Source of the DNA: Aphodosoma sp045631465
GTDB taxonomy: Bacteria > Bacteroidota > Bacteroidia > Bacteroidales > Paludibacteraceae
Direction: 5' to 3'
Assembly (NCBI GenBank): GCA_045631465.1
Contig: JAZQUV010000016.1
Location: 1-31,481, forward strand
DNA length: 31,481 nt
The first letter of the stretch is position 1. The number at the start of each line of letters is the position of its first letter. The notes beneath the pieces are model-generated. The model saw only the letters and a list, made by a program, of their open reading frames with translations, was not told the origin of the DNA and made no database searches. Of this stretch, positions 16,858-23,123 are shown one piece after another. A program made the translations under genes and the position numbers.

Positions 16858-16908
16858 TGTTATTAGTTTAATGATTAAAGATTAGTTTATATTTTTTAAA
16901 CAGAAGTA

Positions 16909-16937
16909 CAAAATTAATATTTTATTTCTAATCACAA
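16909..16937 (-). promoter_or_regulatory. Promoter for iorAB
   Basis: On the minus strand TAATTTTG (16909-16916) with TTG 18 bases upstream (16935-16937) fits the Bacteroidota consensus. The leader is about 45 bases. Confidence 0.6.
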
Positions 16938-17043
16938 GGCTTGTACTTGAGAAAAAGCGTTTAGTCCTAATGTAAACTCGAAAATTGAGCAATATATTAA
17001 TCAGCCAAATAAAAATAATGTATGTACTTATGTTAAGAAATTT

Positions 17044-17709
17044 TCAATAATTTCTGTTACCAAAAATCGAACTGCCAATTCTCACAATCGTAGCCCCTTC
17101 TTCGATAGCAATAGGGTAGTCGCCCGACATCCCCATCGACACCTCGCAAAAGTAGTCGCACCCATCAAATACCTCATCTCTCAAACGCTCGAAAGTCGCT
17201 TTAATTGCCTTAAATTCAGCTCGTATCTTCGTTTCGTTATCAGTCAACGATGCCATACCCATCACGCCACAAATTCTGATATGAGGATGCAACGCAATAA
17301 ATTCGTCGCTCAACAATTCGATAGCCTCTTCGGGCGTAAATCCGCTCTTGCTCTCCTCTTGTGCAACGTGTAGTTCAATCAACACATCTTGCACCTTATC
17401 TATTTTAGCGGCACATTTCTCCACTTCGTCAAACAATCGCTCATTGGCCATGCTATGTATCAACGTAGCATGTGGCACCACCATCTTCACTTTGTTAGTC
17501 TGCAAGTTACCAATGAAATGCCATTCGATATCCGTTGGCAACACCTCAACTTTAGCCACAAACTCTTGTGGGCGACTCTCCGCAAACACTCTTTCTCCCG
17601 CAGCATACGCCTCTTCGATTGCCTCTACAGGATGAAATTTCGACACACATGCCAATTCCACCCCCTCAGGTATCCCTTTACGTATCTCGTTTAGATTTTC
17701 TTTAATCAT
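17044..17709 (-). CDS. YggS/PROSC-family pyridoxal phosphate homeostasis protein
   Basis: 221 residues, a PLP-binding barrel with no known catalytic reaction; the family buffers free PLP and affects amino-acid balance. Family landmarks: 'VELACVSKFHPVEAIEEAYAAG' in pieces, where the lysine of VSKF is the PLP Schiff-base residue; 'FAESRPQEFVAK'; 'EWHFIGNLQTNKVK'; 'IHSMANERLFDEVEKCA'; 'GVMGMASLTDNE'; 'EVSMGMSGDYPIAIEEGATIVRIGSSIFG'. The length is typical. It starts 15 bases after the DUF4494 gene ends on the same strand, so the two are probably one transcript with a promoter at 18255-18262. Confidence 0.93.
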   Translation of the reverse strand: MIKENLNEIRKGIPEGVELACVSKFHPVEAIEEAYAAGERVFAESRPQEFVAKVEVLPTDIEWHFIGNLQTNKVKMVVPHATLIHSMANERLFDEVEKCAAKIDKVQDVLIELHVAQEESKSGFTPEEAIELLSDEFIALHPHIRICGVMGMASLTDNETKIRAEFKAIKATFERLRDEVFDGCDYFCEVSMGMSGDYPIAIEEGATIVRIGSSIFGNRNY

Positions 17710-17724
17710 GAGCGAAATGAATAA

Positions 17725-18174
17725 TTATGCATTAACTTCAGCAGGTTCGTATTTATATACATCAATTATTTTAGTCTCAGTAATAGATGCAATCTCATAG
17801 TCGCACACACTGCTATCCATACCTTTTACAAGAGCCTTCACTGCATCTTGAAAATCTACCGCTTGCACCATCATTGTTTGAGCAATGCGCTTTTCAACAC
17901 CTTTTTCTTCGTCAACCGACACATAATTCACGCGACAACGGAACCATTTATATTCTTGCAAATCTTCATTAAAAAACATCTCTGCAATCTTACAACGCTT
18001 CACTGCCGACACCGTAAATTCACCTGTTGCATATGCTTGACACTCTTTGCAAATACGCGATTCTGCTTCAGTAAACGACAATGCATCAACCATATAAGGT
18101 TCAGTTACCTTTTTTATCATACCATCTTCGCCTGTGCGATCATAAGTCACTTTACATTCAAACCAATTATTCAT
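17725..18174 (-). CDS. DUF4494 family protein
   Basis: A 149-residue cytoplasmic protein with no signal or membrane segment. It opens 'NNWFECKVTYDRTGEDGMIKKVTEPYMVDALSFTEAESRI', which I recognise as the start of DUF4494, a family found almost only in Bacteroidota. The second half repeats the pattern ('YKWFRCRVNYVSVDEEKGVEKRIAQTMMVQAVDFQDAVKAL'), so the protein looks like an internal duplication of a roughly 70-residue beta-alpha unit: W-F-x-C-[KR]-V, then a 'T..MV.A..F..A' helix. The function is unknown. It is the first gene of a pair with the YggS-type PLP protein. Confidence 0.88.
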   Translation of the reverse strand: MNNWFECKVTYDRTGEDGMIKKVTEPYMVDALSFTEAESRICKECQAYATGEFTVSAVKRCKIAEMFFNEDLQEYKWFRCRVNYVSVDEEKGVEKRIAQTMMVQAVDFQDAVKALVKGMDSSVCDYEIASITETKIIDVYKYEPAEVNA

Positions 18175-18254
18175 GATATTTTACTTTTTATGTTTTTACA
18201 AGTCTAATGTTTCAAAAACTAATTTCTTTGCAGCACATTTTCACAACAATGTTG

Positions 18255-18262
18255 CAAAGATA
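18255..18262 (-). promoter_or_regulatory. -7 box for the DUF4494-yggS pair
   Basis: The minus strand reads TATCTTTG, followed by a leader of about 75 bases. It is divergent from the META gene promoter at 18308-18315. Confidence 0.5.
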
Positions 18263-18307
18263 CACATTTTTTTTAATAAAACGGCAATTCAACTCAATTT
18301 TTTTTCG

Positions 18308-18315
18308 TAATTTTG
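18308..18315 (+). promoter_or_regulatory. -7 box for the META lipoprotein gene
   Basis: TAATTTTG, 38 bases before the ATG. A clear -33 TTTG is not visible. Confidence 0.45.
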
Positions 18316-18352
18316 CATCATATATTTATTAACTATAAAAAATCAACGCTTT

Positions 18353-18775
18353 ATGAAAAAGAATCTTATCATCACAGCAATTTTTGCTCTATTACTTTCA
18401 TCTTGTGCAGTGAAAAAATCTAATCAAGTGGCATTTAACTTTGCAGGACAAACACTTCATTTAGTTGAACTTAATGGTGTGGCATATACTACCAATATGA
18501 CCGACGAACCTGTTGTCTTGAATTTCACAGATGTAGAAAACAAAGTAAATGGTCACTCTGGTTGCAATCAAATATTCGGACAATACAAAGCCGAAAATGG
18601 TAGCATTAAATTCCTCAACATGGCAATGACTCGCCGTATGTGCGACGAAGCTACTAACAAAATCGAGATGCAATTCTCTCAAGTCCTCGAGGCAGCAAAC
18701 GCCTACAAAGCCGAAAAAGGCAAAGTAACCCTCTACAACGGCAAAACTCCACTCGCAGTTTTTGAGGTGAAATAA
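18353..18775 (+). CDS. META/HslJ-like domain lipoprotein
   Basis: 140 residues. The lipoprotein signal ends LLLSSC with C18 lipidated. The rest matches a META (HslJ-like) domain: 'LHLVELNGVAYTTNM', 'PVVLNFTDVENKVNGHSGCNQIFGQYKAENGSIKFLNMAMTRRMC' in order, then 'EMQFSQVLEAANAYKAEKGKVTLYNG'. The 'G.SGCN...G.Y' and 'MTRRMC' blocks are the family signature. META proteins are small beta barrels of the envelope; HslJ is linked to novobiocin resistance and stress in E. coli, but a role here is unknown. The rsmE start follows 86 bases later, so read-through is possible. The intervening DNA is a CAACTTTCAA-type repeat. Confidence 0.88.
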   Translation: MKKNLIITAIFALLLSSCAVKKSNQVAFNFAGQTLHLVELNGVAYTTNMTDEPVVLNFTDVENKVNGHSGCNQIFGQYKAENGSIKFLNMAMTRRMCDEATNKIEMQFSQVLEAANAYKAEKGKVTLYNGKTPLAVFEVK

Positions 18776-18861
18776 TAGTAAATTTGAAATGCGAAATTTG
18801 TATTGAATTAAAAAAACTTTCAACTTTCACATTTCAATTTTCAACTTTCAACTTTTTAATT

Positions 18862-19632
18862 ATGAATCTATTCTACGCCCCCGACATACTCCAAACTCTC
18901 ACTCTTCCCGAAGAAGAGTCGCAACACTGCGCCAAAGTCCTTCGTATGAAGGCGGGTGAGCGCATTCATATCATTGATGGAGTAGGCGGACTTTACGAAG
19001 CCGAAATCCTTGAGGCTCACCCTAAACGCACACAGGTTGCCATCCTTAGCGAGCAACACGAGTATGGTCGACGCCCGTTCCGACTACATCTTGCTGTGGC
19101 CCCAACCAAAAATATTGACCGCTTCGAATGGTTTGTCGAAAAAGCTACCGAAATAGGTTTCGACGAACTCACACCTCTCTGCTGTCGCTATTCCGAACGT
19201 AAAATCATCAAACCCGAGCGCATTGAGAAAATCCTCGTATCTGCGGCAAAGCAAAGTCTAAAAGCCTATGTGCCACGCCTCAATCCAATGATTACAGCAA
19301 AAGAGTTTATTGCTCAAAACTGTCCCCCTGAGTTAGGGGGACGAGCCCAAGGGGCGGAGGGGGTCTGTAATTCTCAACTTTCAACTCTCAACTCTCAATT
19401 CTTCATCGCTCATTGCTACGACCAACCCAAACAACATCTCCTACATGCATGTCAACCTACTGGCAATGTAGTCGTAATGGTAGGTCCCGAAGGCGACTTT
19501 TCTGAAGATGAGGTTGAACTCGCGCTTCGTAATTCATTCCAAGCAATCACACTTGGCGATGCACGCCTCCGCACCGAAACTGCTGGCGTCGTAGCTTGTC
19601 ATCTTGTTACAATTGCTAATTTAAGCAAGTAA
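18862..19632 (+). CDS. rsmE: 16S rRNA (uracil1498-N3)-methyltransferase with repeat-derived insertion
   Basis: 256 residues from the ATG at 18862. An upstream in-frame ATG at 18784 would add repeat-encoded residues (FTFQFSTFNFL), so it is not used here. RsmE methylates N3 of U1498 in 16S rRNA with SAM. It has a PUA-like N-terminal domain ('MNLFYAPDILQTLTLPEEESQHCAKVLRMKAGE' in segments) and a SPOUT methyltransferase domain ('LAVAPTKNIDRFEWFVEKATEIG', 'SAAKQSLKAYVPRL', 'VMVGPEGDFSEDEVELA', 'LGDARLRTETAGVVACH'). All knot motifs are intact. Between 'KEFIAQN' and 'FIAHCYDQ' lie about 27 residues (154-180), encoded by a GC-rich intergenic repeat joined to a CTCAACTTTCAACTCTC run. The reading frame is kept, so the enzyme is probably active with an extra surface loop. 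No comparable insertion is expected in this family. Confidence 0.92.
   Translation: MNLFYAPDILQTLTLPEEESQHCAKVLRMKAGERIHIIDGVGGLYEAEILEAHPKRTQVAILSEQHEYGRRPFRLHLAVAPTKNIDRFEWFVEKATEIGFDELTPLCCRYSERKIIKPERIEKILVSAAKQSLKAYVPRLNPMITAKEFIAQNCPPELGGRAQGAEGVCNSQLSTLNSQFFIAHCYDQPKQHLLHACQPTGNVVVMVGPEGDFSEDEVELALRNSFQAITLGDARLRTETAGVVACHLVTIANLSK
19319..19400 (+). repeat. Intergenic repeat copy embedded in rsmE
   Basis: Bases 19321-19368 hold the two-part GC-rich repeat seen at 8.7-9.24 kb (CCCCCTGAGTTAGGGGGA hairpin, then GCCCAAGGGGCGGAGGGGGT). Bases 19371-19400 hold TTCTCAACTTTCAACTCTC, the same pyrimidine/A repeat as at 18817-18857 and 22006-22021. Together they add about 27 codons in frame. Confidence 0.85.
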
Positions 19633-19653
19633 AACAAACACAGTCAACTATAT

Positions 19654-19689
19654 AAAAAAAAGGACAACTCTTATGTTGTCCTTTTTTTT
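19654..19689. terminator. Terminator after rsmE
   Basis: AAAAAAAAGGACAAC and GTTGTCCTTTTTTTT form a strong stem with a 6-base loop. The A and T flanks let it work in both directions, so it may also end readthrough from the SOD side. Confidence 0.85.
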
Positions 19690-19728
19690 ATGCTATTTCT
19701 TACTCTCAACTCAACCCCTACTCTTACT

Positions 19729-19805
19729 ATACCCTAAACATACTATAAATATAGGATAAATATACTATAAATATACTATAAACATAGGATAAATATACTA
19801 TAACC
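19729..19805. repeat. 11-bp tandem repeat
   Basis: Six consecutive 11-base units, ATACTATAAAT or ATAGGATAAAT, with small changes from 19740 to 19805. A weaker seventh unit (ATACCCTAAAC) precedes them. The order of variants is C,G,C,C,G,C, counting CT or GG at positions 4-5. It lies between convergent rsmE and the SOD gene. Confidence 0.85.
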
Positions 19806-19840
19806 GAATCTGCACCTAGACTACTATTTCATTATTCCAT

Positions 19841-20431
19841 CTAAAAATCGAAGAAATAGATATATCTCTCCTCAATCACATGCCAATTCAGCACACCCCA
19901 AAGCGCATTCAAATAGTCTCCCCTCATATTCCGATAATCAATATAATAGGCATGTTCCCACACATCGAATGTCAGTAGTGGAGTGTAATTCCGAGTAATC
20001 GGATTTCCAGCATTTGTCTCTGCAACTATATTCAATTCGCCATTCCTATCGCACACGAGCCACACCCATCCCGAGCCAAATAGCGATGTGCCTGTAGCCA
20101 CAAACTCCTCTTTGAATTTATCTATCGACCCCCATTTTCTCACAATCTCTTCTGCCAATCTTCCTTTGATAGGGCACCAATTCCCAAATTGCTCGAAATA
20201 GAACGTATGGTTCCACACCTGTGCCGCATTGTTGAATATTGCACCTTTGGCATGGCGCACAATGTCAATCAACTCTGTGTCCTCAAACTCAGTCTCTTTT
20301 ATCAACTTGTTTAGGTTATTCACATATGCCAAGTGATGCTTGTCGTGGTGGTAGCGAAGTGTCTCTTCGCTCAATGATGGTTTCAACGCCTCATACCCAT
20401 ATGGCAACGGAGGCAACGTAAATTGTAACAT
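19841..20431 (-). CDS. sodB: Iron superoxide dismutase
   Basis: About 196 residues from the start chosen here (MLQFTLPPLPYGYEAL), which matches the usual 'M..LP.LPY...AL' beginning. In-frame ATGs at 20455 and 20509 would add 8 or 26 residues, and the 8-residue extension (MKTLILFI) is too short for a signal peptide. The enzyme turns superoxide into oxygen and peroxide in the cytoplasm. Metal ligands are visible: first His in 'YHHDKHH' (H28), His of 'VWNHTFYF', and Asp and His of 'DVWEHAYYIDYRN'. The gateway Tyr is Y36. The 'NNAAQVWNH' Gln points to the iron type. It is a monocistronic gene beside a small-RNA gene that is transcribed the other way. Confidence 0.93.
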   Translation of the reverse strand: MLQFTLPPLPYGYEALKPSLSEETLRYHHDKHHLAYVNNLNKLIKETEFEDTELIDIVRHAKGAIFNNAAQVWNHTFYFEQFGNWCPIKGRLAEEIVRKWGSIDKFKEEFVATGTSLFGSGWVWLVCDRNGELNIVAETNAGNPITRNYTPLLTFDVWEHAYYIDYRNMRGDYLNALWGVLNWHVIEERYIYFFDF

Positions 20432-20527
20432 AATAAATAAGATTAAGGTTTTCATAACTAAAAGTTTATTATCACACCTAAAAATGCAACTCTTATGCCA
20501 AACATGCAAAAAAAACTTGTCAATCTC

Positions 20528-20558
20528 TTGCTTAATTCAAAAATAATACCTACCTTTG
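20528..20558 (+). promoter_or_regulatory. Promoter for the structured small RNA
   Basis: TTG at 20528-20530, 20 bases, then TACCTTTG at 20551-20558. This is one of the best consensus matches in the window and puts the RNA start near 20565. Confidence 0.7.
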
Positions 20559-20564
20559 CATTCA

Positions 20565-20765
20565 CATATTCTTGAGGAATCTTCTCGGGTAGTTATAGCA
20601 TTTTTGCTAATTCTTTCTGATGACGAAATTTGGCGATTTTAGGACTAAGAGAGAATAAGTTAAAAAATGCTCACGTGTTGTAGCGTGAGCTTAACTTGTT
20701 CGTATAGTCCAAGGTCACGCCAAATACCTGTTATCAGCGAGAAAGTTAAGTTCTCGCTTTTTTTG
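20565..20765 (+). ncRNA. Structured small RNA, candidate 6S-like RNA
   Basis: About 200 bases with a strong promoter in front and a strong terminator behind, and no ORF. The RNA folds by eye into a long rod: CTGATGAC (20617-20624) pairs with GTTATCAG (20730-20737); ATTTGGCG (20628-20635) with CGCCAAAT (20718-20725); GGACTA (20642-20647) with TAGTCC (20705-20710); AATAAGTTA (20654-20662) with TAACTTGTT (20692-20700, one G-U); and GCTCACG (20669-20675) with CGTGAGC (20684-20690) as the apical hairpin. Internal loops separate these stems. The length and interrupted rod fit 6S RNA, which binds RNA polymerase, or the Bacteroidales-1 class recalled from the literature. I cannot run a covariance search, so the class is uncertain. 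Confidence 0.7.
20736..20765 (+). terminator. Terminator of the small RNA
   Basis: AGCGAGAA and TTCTCGCT form an 8-bp stem with loop AGTTAAG, followed by seven T. Its 5' arm overlaps the 3' strand of the RNA's outer stem by about two bases. Confidence 0.85.
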
Positions 20766-20826
20766 TATCTACTTAATTAATACATTTCTATAAAAGTTGC
20801 GCCCGACACGTATTAGGGACCATATC

Positions 20827-21210
20827 ATGAAAAAACTCAAATATTTTCTTTTCTGCTGTTTGTCAGTTGTTTTATTCTCAAGTTGCGGCGTTTATTCTGG
20901 ATATAATTCAACATGGTATCCAAGTTATGTTCCAACTCGCACAGAGGTACGTTTGTTGGAGGATAACTTCAAAGTAGTAGGTATTGCAAAAGGCGAATGG
21001 TCAGCAACTTATGTATTAGGTATTGGCGGTTTTTCTCAAAAATCTTTGATGAATAATGCTATATCAGATATGTACGAAAAAGCTAATCTCACAGGTAGCC
21101 AAACTATTATCAATGTTAGAAGTGCCGTTTCTATAAAACATGTAGTTTGGGGTATATATTGTCAACGCACTGCGGTGGTAACCGGTACTATCATCGAATT
21201 CACTGAATAA
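20827..21210 (+). CDS. Uncharacterised small lipoprotein (127 aa)
   Basis: The start at 20827 gives a proper lipoprotein signal (MKKLKYFLFCCLSVVLFSSC, C20 lipidated). The in-frame ATG at 20797 would put ten polar residues before it and is less likely. The mature part is beta-rich with 'TRTEVRLLEDNFKVVGIAKGEWSATYVLGIGGFSQKSLMNNAISDMYEKANLTG' in order, and ends 'RTAVVTGTIIEFTE'. The 'V.L...NFKV.G...G...A.Y..GIGG' pattern and the 'V.G..IEF' end recall small lipoproteins frequent in Bacteroides (DUF6567-like, from memory). No catalytic residues stand out. Probably an envelope protein of unknown role; it has its own terminator and lies 60 bases after the small RNA. Confidence 0.75.
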   Translation: MKKLKYFLFCCLSVVLFSSCGVYSGYNSTWYPSYVPTRTEVRLLEDNFKVVGIAKGEWSATYVLGIGGFSQKSLMNNAISDMYEKANLTGSQTIINVRSAVSIKHVVWGIYCQRTAVVTGTIIEFTE

Positions 21211-21234
21211 ATCTATTTATATTGTAGATACAAA

Positions 21235-21269
21235 AACAGCCTCGAAGCAATCTTCGAGGCTGTTATTTT
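21235..21269. terminator. Terminator after the small lipoprotein gene
   Basis: AACAGCCTCGAAG and CTTCGAGGCTGTT form a perfect 13-bp stem with loop CAAT, then ATTTTG. It serves the plus-strand lipoprotein gene and could partly serve ruvC from the other side. Confidence 0.85.
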
Positions 21270-21382
21270 GTATATGCAATATTTATTTTAGTTTAATGCT
21301 GCTATCTTTGTTTTTCGCAACGATGCTTTCTCCGAGTGGTTTTTAGTGGTTTGTTTAATATATTTTGTCTTTTGTCAGAAAA

Positions 21383-21961
21383 CTAACCAATCTTATCGGG
21401 ATTCTTGGCAATGAAGTCCTTCCAATTCGAATATTTCTTTGTTGTCTCAGGTCGGCCCGATTGCAAGAAATGACAATAGGCTGCTGCCAATCCGTCTGTT
21501 GCATCTAAGTGTTTAGGCATCATCTCTTTAGGTATATGCAGCATACGCTCAAGCATACTTGCCACTTGCTCTTTACTTGCTCCACCATTTCCCGTGATAG
21601 CCATCTTTATTTTCAATGGGGCATATTCCGTAATAGGTATGTCGCGTAGCAATGCGGCGGTAATGGCAACTCCTTGTGCGCGACCTAGTTTAAGCATCGA
21701 CTGCACGTTCTTTCCGAAAAACGGTGCTTCAATTGCCATCTCATCGGGCAAGTATTTCTCAATCAGTGCAGTGACGGCATTAAATACCTCTTTCAGTGTA
21801 AGATAATGATCCTTCAATTTGTGTAAATCCACAACTCCCAGAGTTACGAGTTCTGCCTTCTTGCCCACCACGCGTATCACCCCATAGCCCATAACCGTAG
21901 TGCCCGGGTCAATCCCCAAGATTATTCTCTCTGGTGTTATTTTTGGTGTTGTATTATTCAT
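21383..21961 (-). CDS. ruvC: Holliday junction resolvase RuvC
   Basis: 192 residues. RuvC cuts Holliday junctions made by recombination, working with RuvAB. The RNase H-like fold is evident: 'IILGIDPGTTVMGYGVI' with the first acidic residue D18, 'DEMAIEAPFFGKNVQSMLKLGRAQGVAI' with the second acidic Glu, and 'HLDATDGLAAAYCHF' with the last acidic pair. The length is slightly above average because of a short C-terminal tail. It follows DUF4286 on the same strand, an order I recall as common in Bacteroidales, separated by a 60-base repeat-filled gap (21962-22021). Confidence 0.95.
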   Translation of the reverse strand: MNNTTPKITPERIILGIDPGTTVMGYGVIRVVGKKAELVTLGVVDLHKLKDHYLTLKEVFNAVTALIEKYLPDEMAIEAPFFGKNVQSMLKLGRAQGVAITAALLRDIPITEYAPLKIKMAITGNGGASKEQVASMLERMLHIPKEMMPKHLDATDGLAAAYCHFLQSGRPETTKKYSNWKDFIAKNPDKIG

Positions 21962-22021
21962 TTCTCAATTTTCAATTTTATTGCCTAGTGGATTAAAGAC
22001 CTTCGGTTCTCAACTCTCAAC
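21962..22021. repeat. Repeat-filled gap between ruvC and the DUF4286 gene
   Basis: It contains TTTCTCAATTTTCAATTT, then AAAGACCTTCGGTTCTC (21995-22011), then AACTCTCAACTT. These are the same modules as at 738-752, 9261-9275 and inside rsmE. Confidence 0.65.
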
Positions 22022-22321
22022 TTATATGGTTTCCATCACGGTGCTAAACGTGAGTGCTTGTTCGCCAAACATTGCTCGGAGGTCGTGAGTGTATTCGCGT
22101 TCCATTTTTTCGCGCCAGCTTTGGATGAATTTGAGTGAAGGGGCATATAGTTGCACTGCATAGTTGTGATAACCATCGGTCGATTCGTTGTGGATTTTTA
22201 GTAATAGCGGGTTGGCGAATCCGTCGTCGAGCATATTGGGAATGTACTCAGTTTGAATATATTTCAAGCATCGGTCGGTCACCGATTCGTGTATCGAGAA
22301 TGTTGTGTTGAATACTATCAT
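22022..22321 (-). CDS. DUF4286 family protein
   Basis: A 99-residue cytoplasmic protein. The opening 'MIVFNTTFSIHESVTDRCLKYIQTEYIPNM' in segments and the middle 'YAVQLYAPSLKFIQSWREKME' mark it as DUF4286, a Bacteroidota family with a small alpha/beta (ferredoxin-like) pattern. The end 'YTHDLRAMFGEQALTFSTVMETI' is also typical. The function is unknown. It lies just upstream of ruvC and probably shares its promoter (22343-22372), so a DNA-repair setting is possible but unproven. Confidence 0.88.
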   Translation of the reverse strand: MIVFNTTFSIHESVTDRCLKYIQTEYIPNMLDDGFANPLLLKIHNESTDGYHNYAVQLYAPSLKFIQSWREKMEREYTHDLRAMFGEQALTFSTVMETI

Positions 22322-22342
22322 AATCTACTATTTTATATTTGG

Positions 22343-22372
22343 CAAAGTTACTAAAAAAATGTGAATTTGCAA
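22343..22372 (-). promoter_or_regulatory. Promoter for DUF4286-ruvC
   Basis: The minus strand has TAACTTTG (22343-22350) with TTG 19 bases upstream (22370-22372). The leader is only about 15 bases. Confidence 0.7.
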
Positions 22373-22430
22373 TCGGATAATTATTCTTTATTAAGAAAAT
22401 ATGCCTAAATGACATTTTTGTAATTGTAAA

Positions 22431-22462
22431 TTTGGCAGAGTGATAATTTTGCACTATATTTG
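22431..22462 (+). promoter_or_regulatory. Promoter for thioredoxin-rubredoxin
   Basis: TTTG at 22431-22434, 20 bases, then TATATTTG at 22455-22462. The leader is about 45 bases. Confidence 0.7.
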
Positions 22463-22512
22463 TGGTGTAATTGTTGACAAACAAAATATAAATCTAAAAT
22501 TAATGTAATACT

Positions 22513-22878
22513 ATGTCTGCAATTAATTTAACTAAGGGCGGATTTCTCCGAAAAGTAATGGATTATGAAAATGCTCCTTCGGGTGAATGGCAATTTTTGG
22601 GCGATAAGCCTGCGTTGATTGACTTTTATGCTTCATGGTGTGGTCCATGTCGTATGCTTTTGCCTACGATTGAAGAGCTTGCTAAAGAATATGAGGGTGA
22701 GGTGGATATTTATAAGGTGAATGTGGAAGATGAAGAGGAATTGGCTCGCTTCTTTGGTGTGCGTTCGGTTCCAACTTTGATATTCATACCGATGGGCGAG
22801 AATCCTATGTTTCAGCAAGGTGCTTTGCCTAAGCCTAAATTGAAAGAGATGATTGACAAATTGTTATTAAAAAAATAG
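22513..22878 (+). CDS. trxA: Thioredoxin
   Basis: A 121-residue thioredoxin with no signal peptide, so cytoplasmic. The active site W42-C43-G-P-C46 sits in 'IDFYASWCGPCRMLLPTIEEL'. Other landmarks are 'IYKVNVEDEEELARFFGVRSVPTLIF' with the cis-proline in SVPT and 'MFQQGALPKPKLKEMID'. It passes electrons from thioredoxin reductase to disulfide substrates. The first 30 residues (about 15 more than classical thioredoxin) form a slightly longer leader helix. It is the first gene of a pair: a rubredoxin gene starts 27 bases after its stop. Confidence 0.93.
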   Translation: MSAINLTKGGFLRKVMDYENAPSGEWQFLGDKPALIDFYASWCGPCRMLLPTIEELAKEYEGEVDIYKVNVEDEEELARFFGVRSVPTLIFIPMGENPMFQQGALPKPKLKEMIDKLLLKK

Positions 22879-22905
22879 TGTTTAACCTTAAAAGCGAAAA
22901 AGATT

Positions 22906-23070
22906 ATGAAAAAGTATGAATGCAATGTATGTCATTGGGTGTATGACCCAGAGGTAGGCGATCCGGATAATGGTGTTGCTGCAGGTACACAATTCGAAGA
23001 TGTGCCTGAAGATTGGACTTGTCCGATTTGTGGCGTAAGCAAAGAAGATTTCGATGTAGTAGAAGAGTGA
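22906..23070 (+). CDS. Rubredoxin
   Basis: A 54-residue protein that begins MKKYECNVCHWVYDPEVGDP. Its four iron ligands are C6 and C9 (CNVC) and C39 and C42 (CPIC). The rubredoxin core 'W.YDPE.GDPD.GV..GT.FEDVPEDWTCP.CG..K.DF' is complete. Rubredoxin is a one-electron carrier with a single Fe(Cys)4 centre; in anaerobes it feeds rubrerythrin, superoxide reductase or flavo-diiron proteins that detoxify oxygen and peroxide. None of those partners is here, but thioredoxin lies just upstream and probably shares its promoter. A strong terminator follows at 23124-23160. Confidence 0.95.
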   Translation: MKKYECNVCHWVYDPEVGDPDNGVAAGTQFEDVPEDWTCPICGVSKEDFDVVEE

Positions 23071-23123
23071 TTACATCTATATTGAAATGTGAAACAGACA
23101 ATAAATGTCACTCTACTATAAAC

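Noticed and set aside
18784..18861. Earlier start for rsmE
   Set aside because: The added 26 residues come from the CAACTTTCAA repeat and lie ahead of the conserved MNLFYAPD start of the family.
19729..19805. CRISPR or iteron origin
   Set aside because: An 11-base perfect tandem without spacers, no replication gene nearby and no DnaA-box cluster.
20431..20509. Signal peptide on superoxide dismutase using the earlier start
   Set aside because: The extra 8 residues (MKTLILFI) are too short, the 26-residue version begins with polar and cysteine residues, and the family starts at the LPPLPY block.
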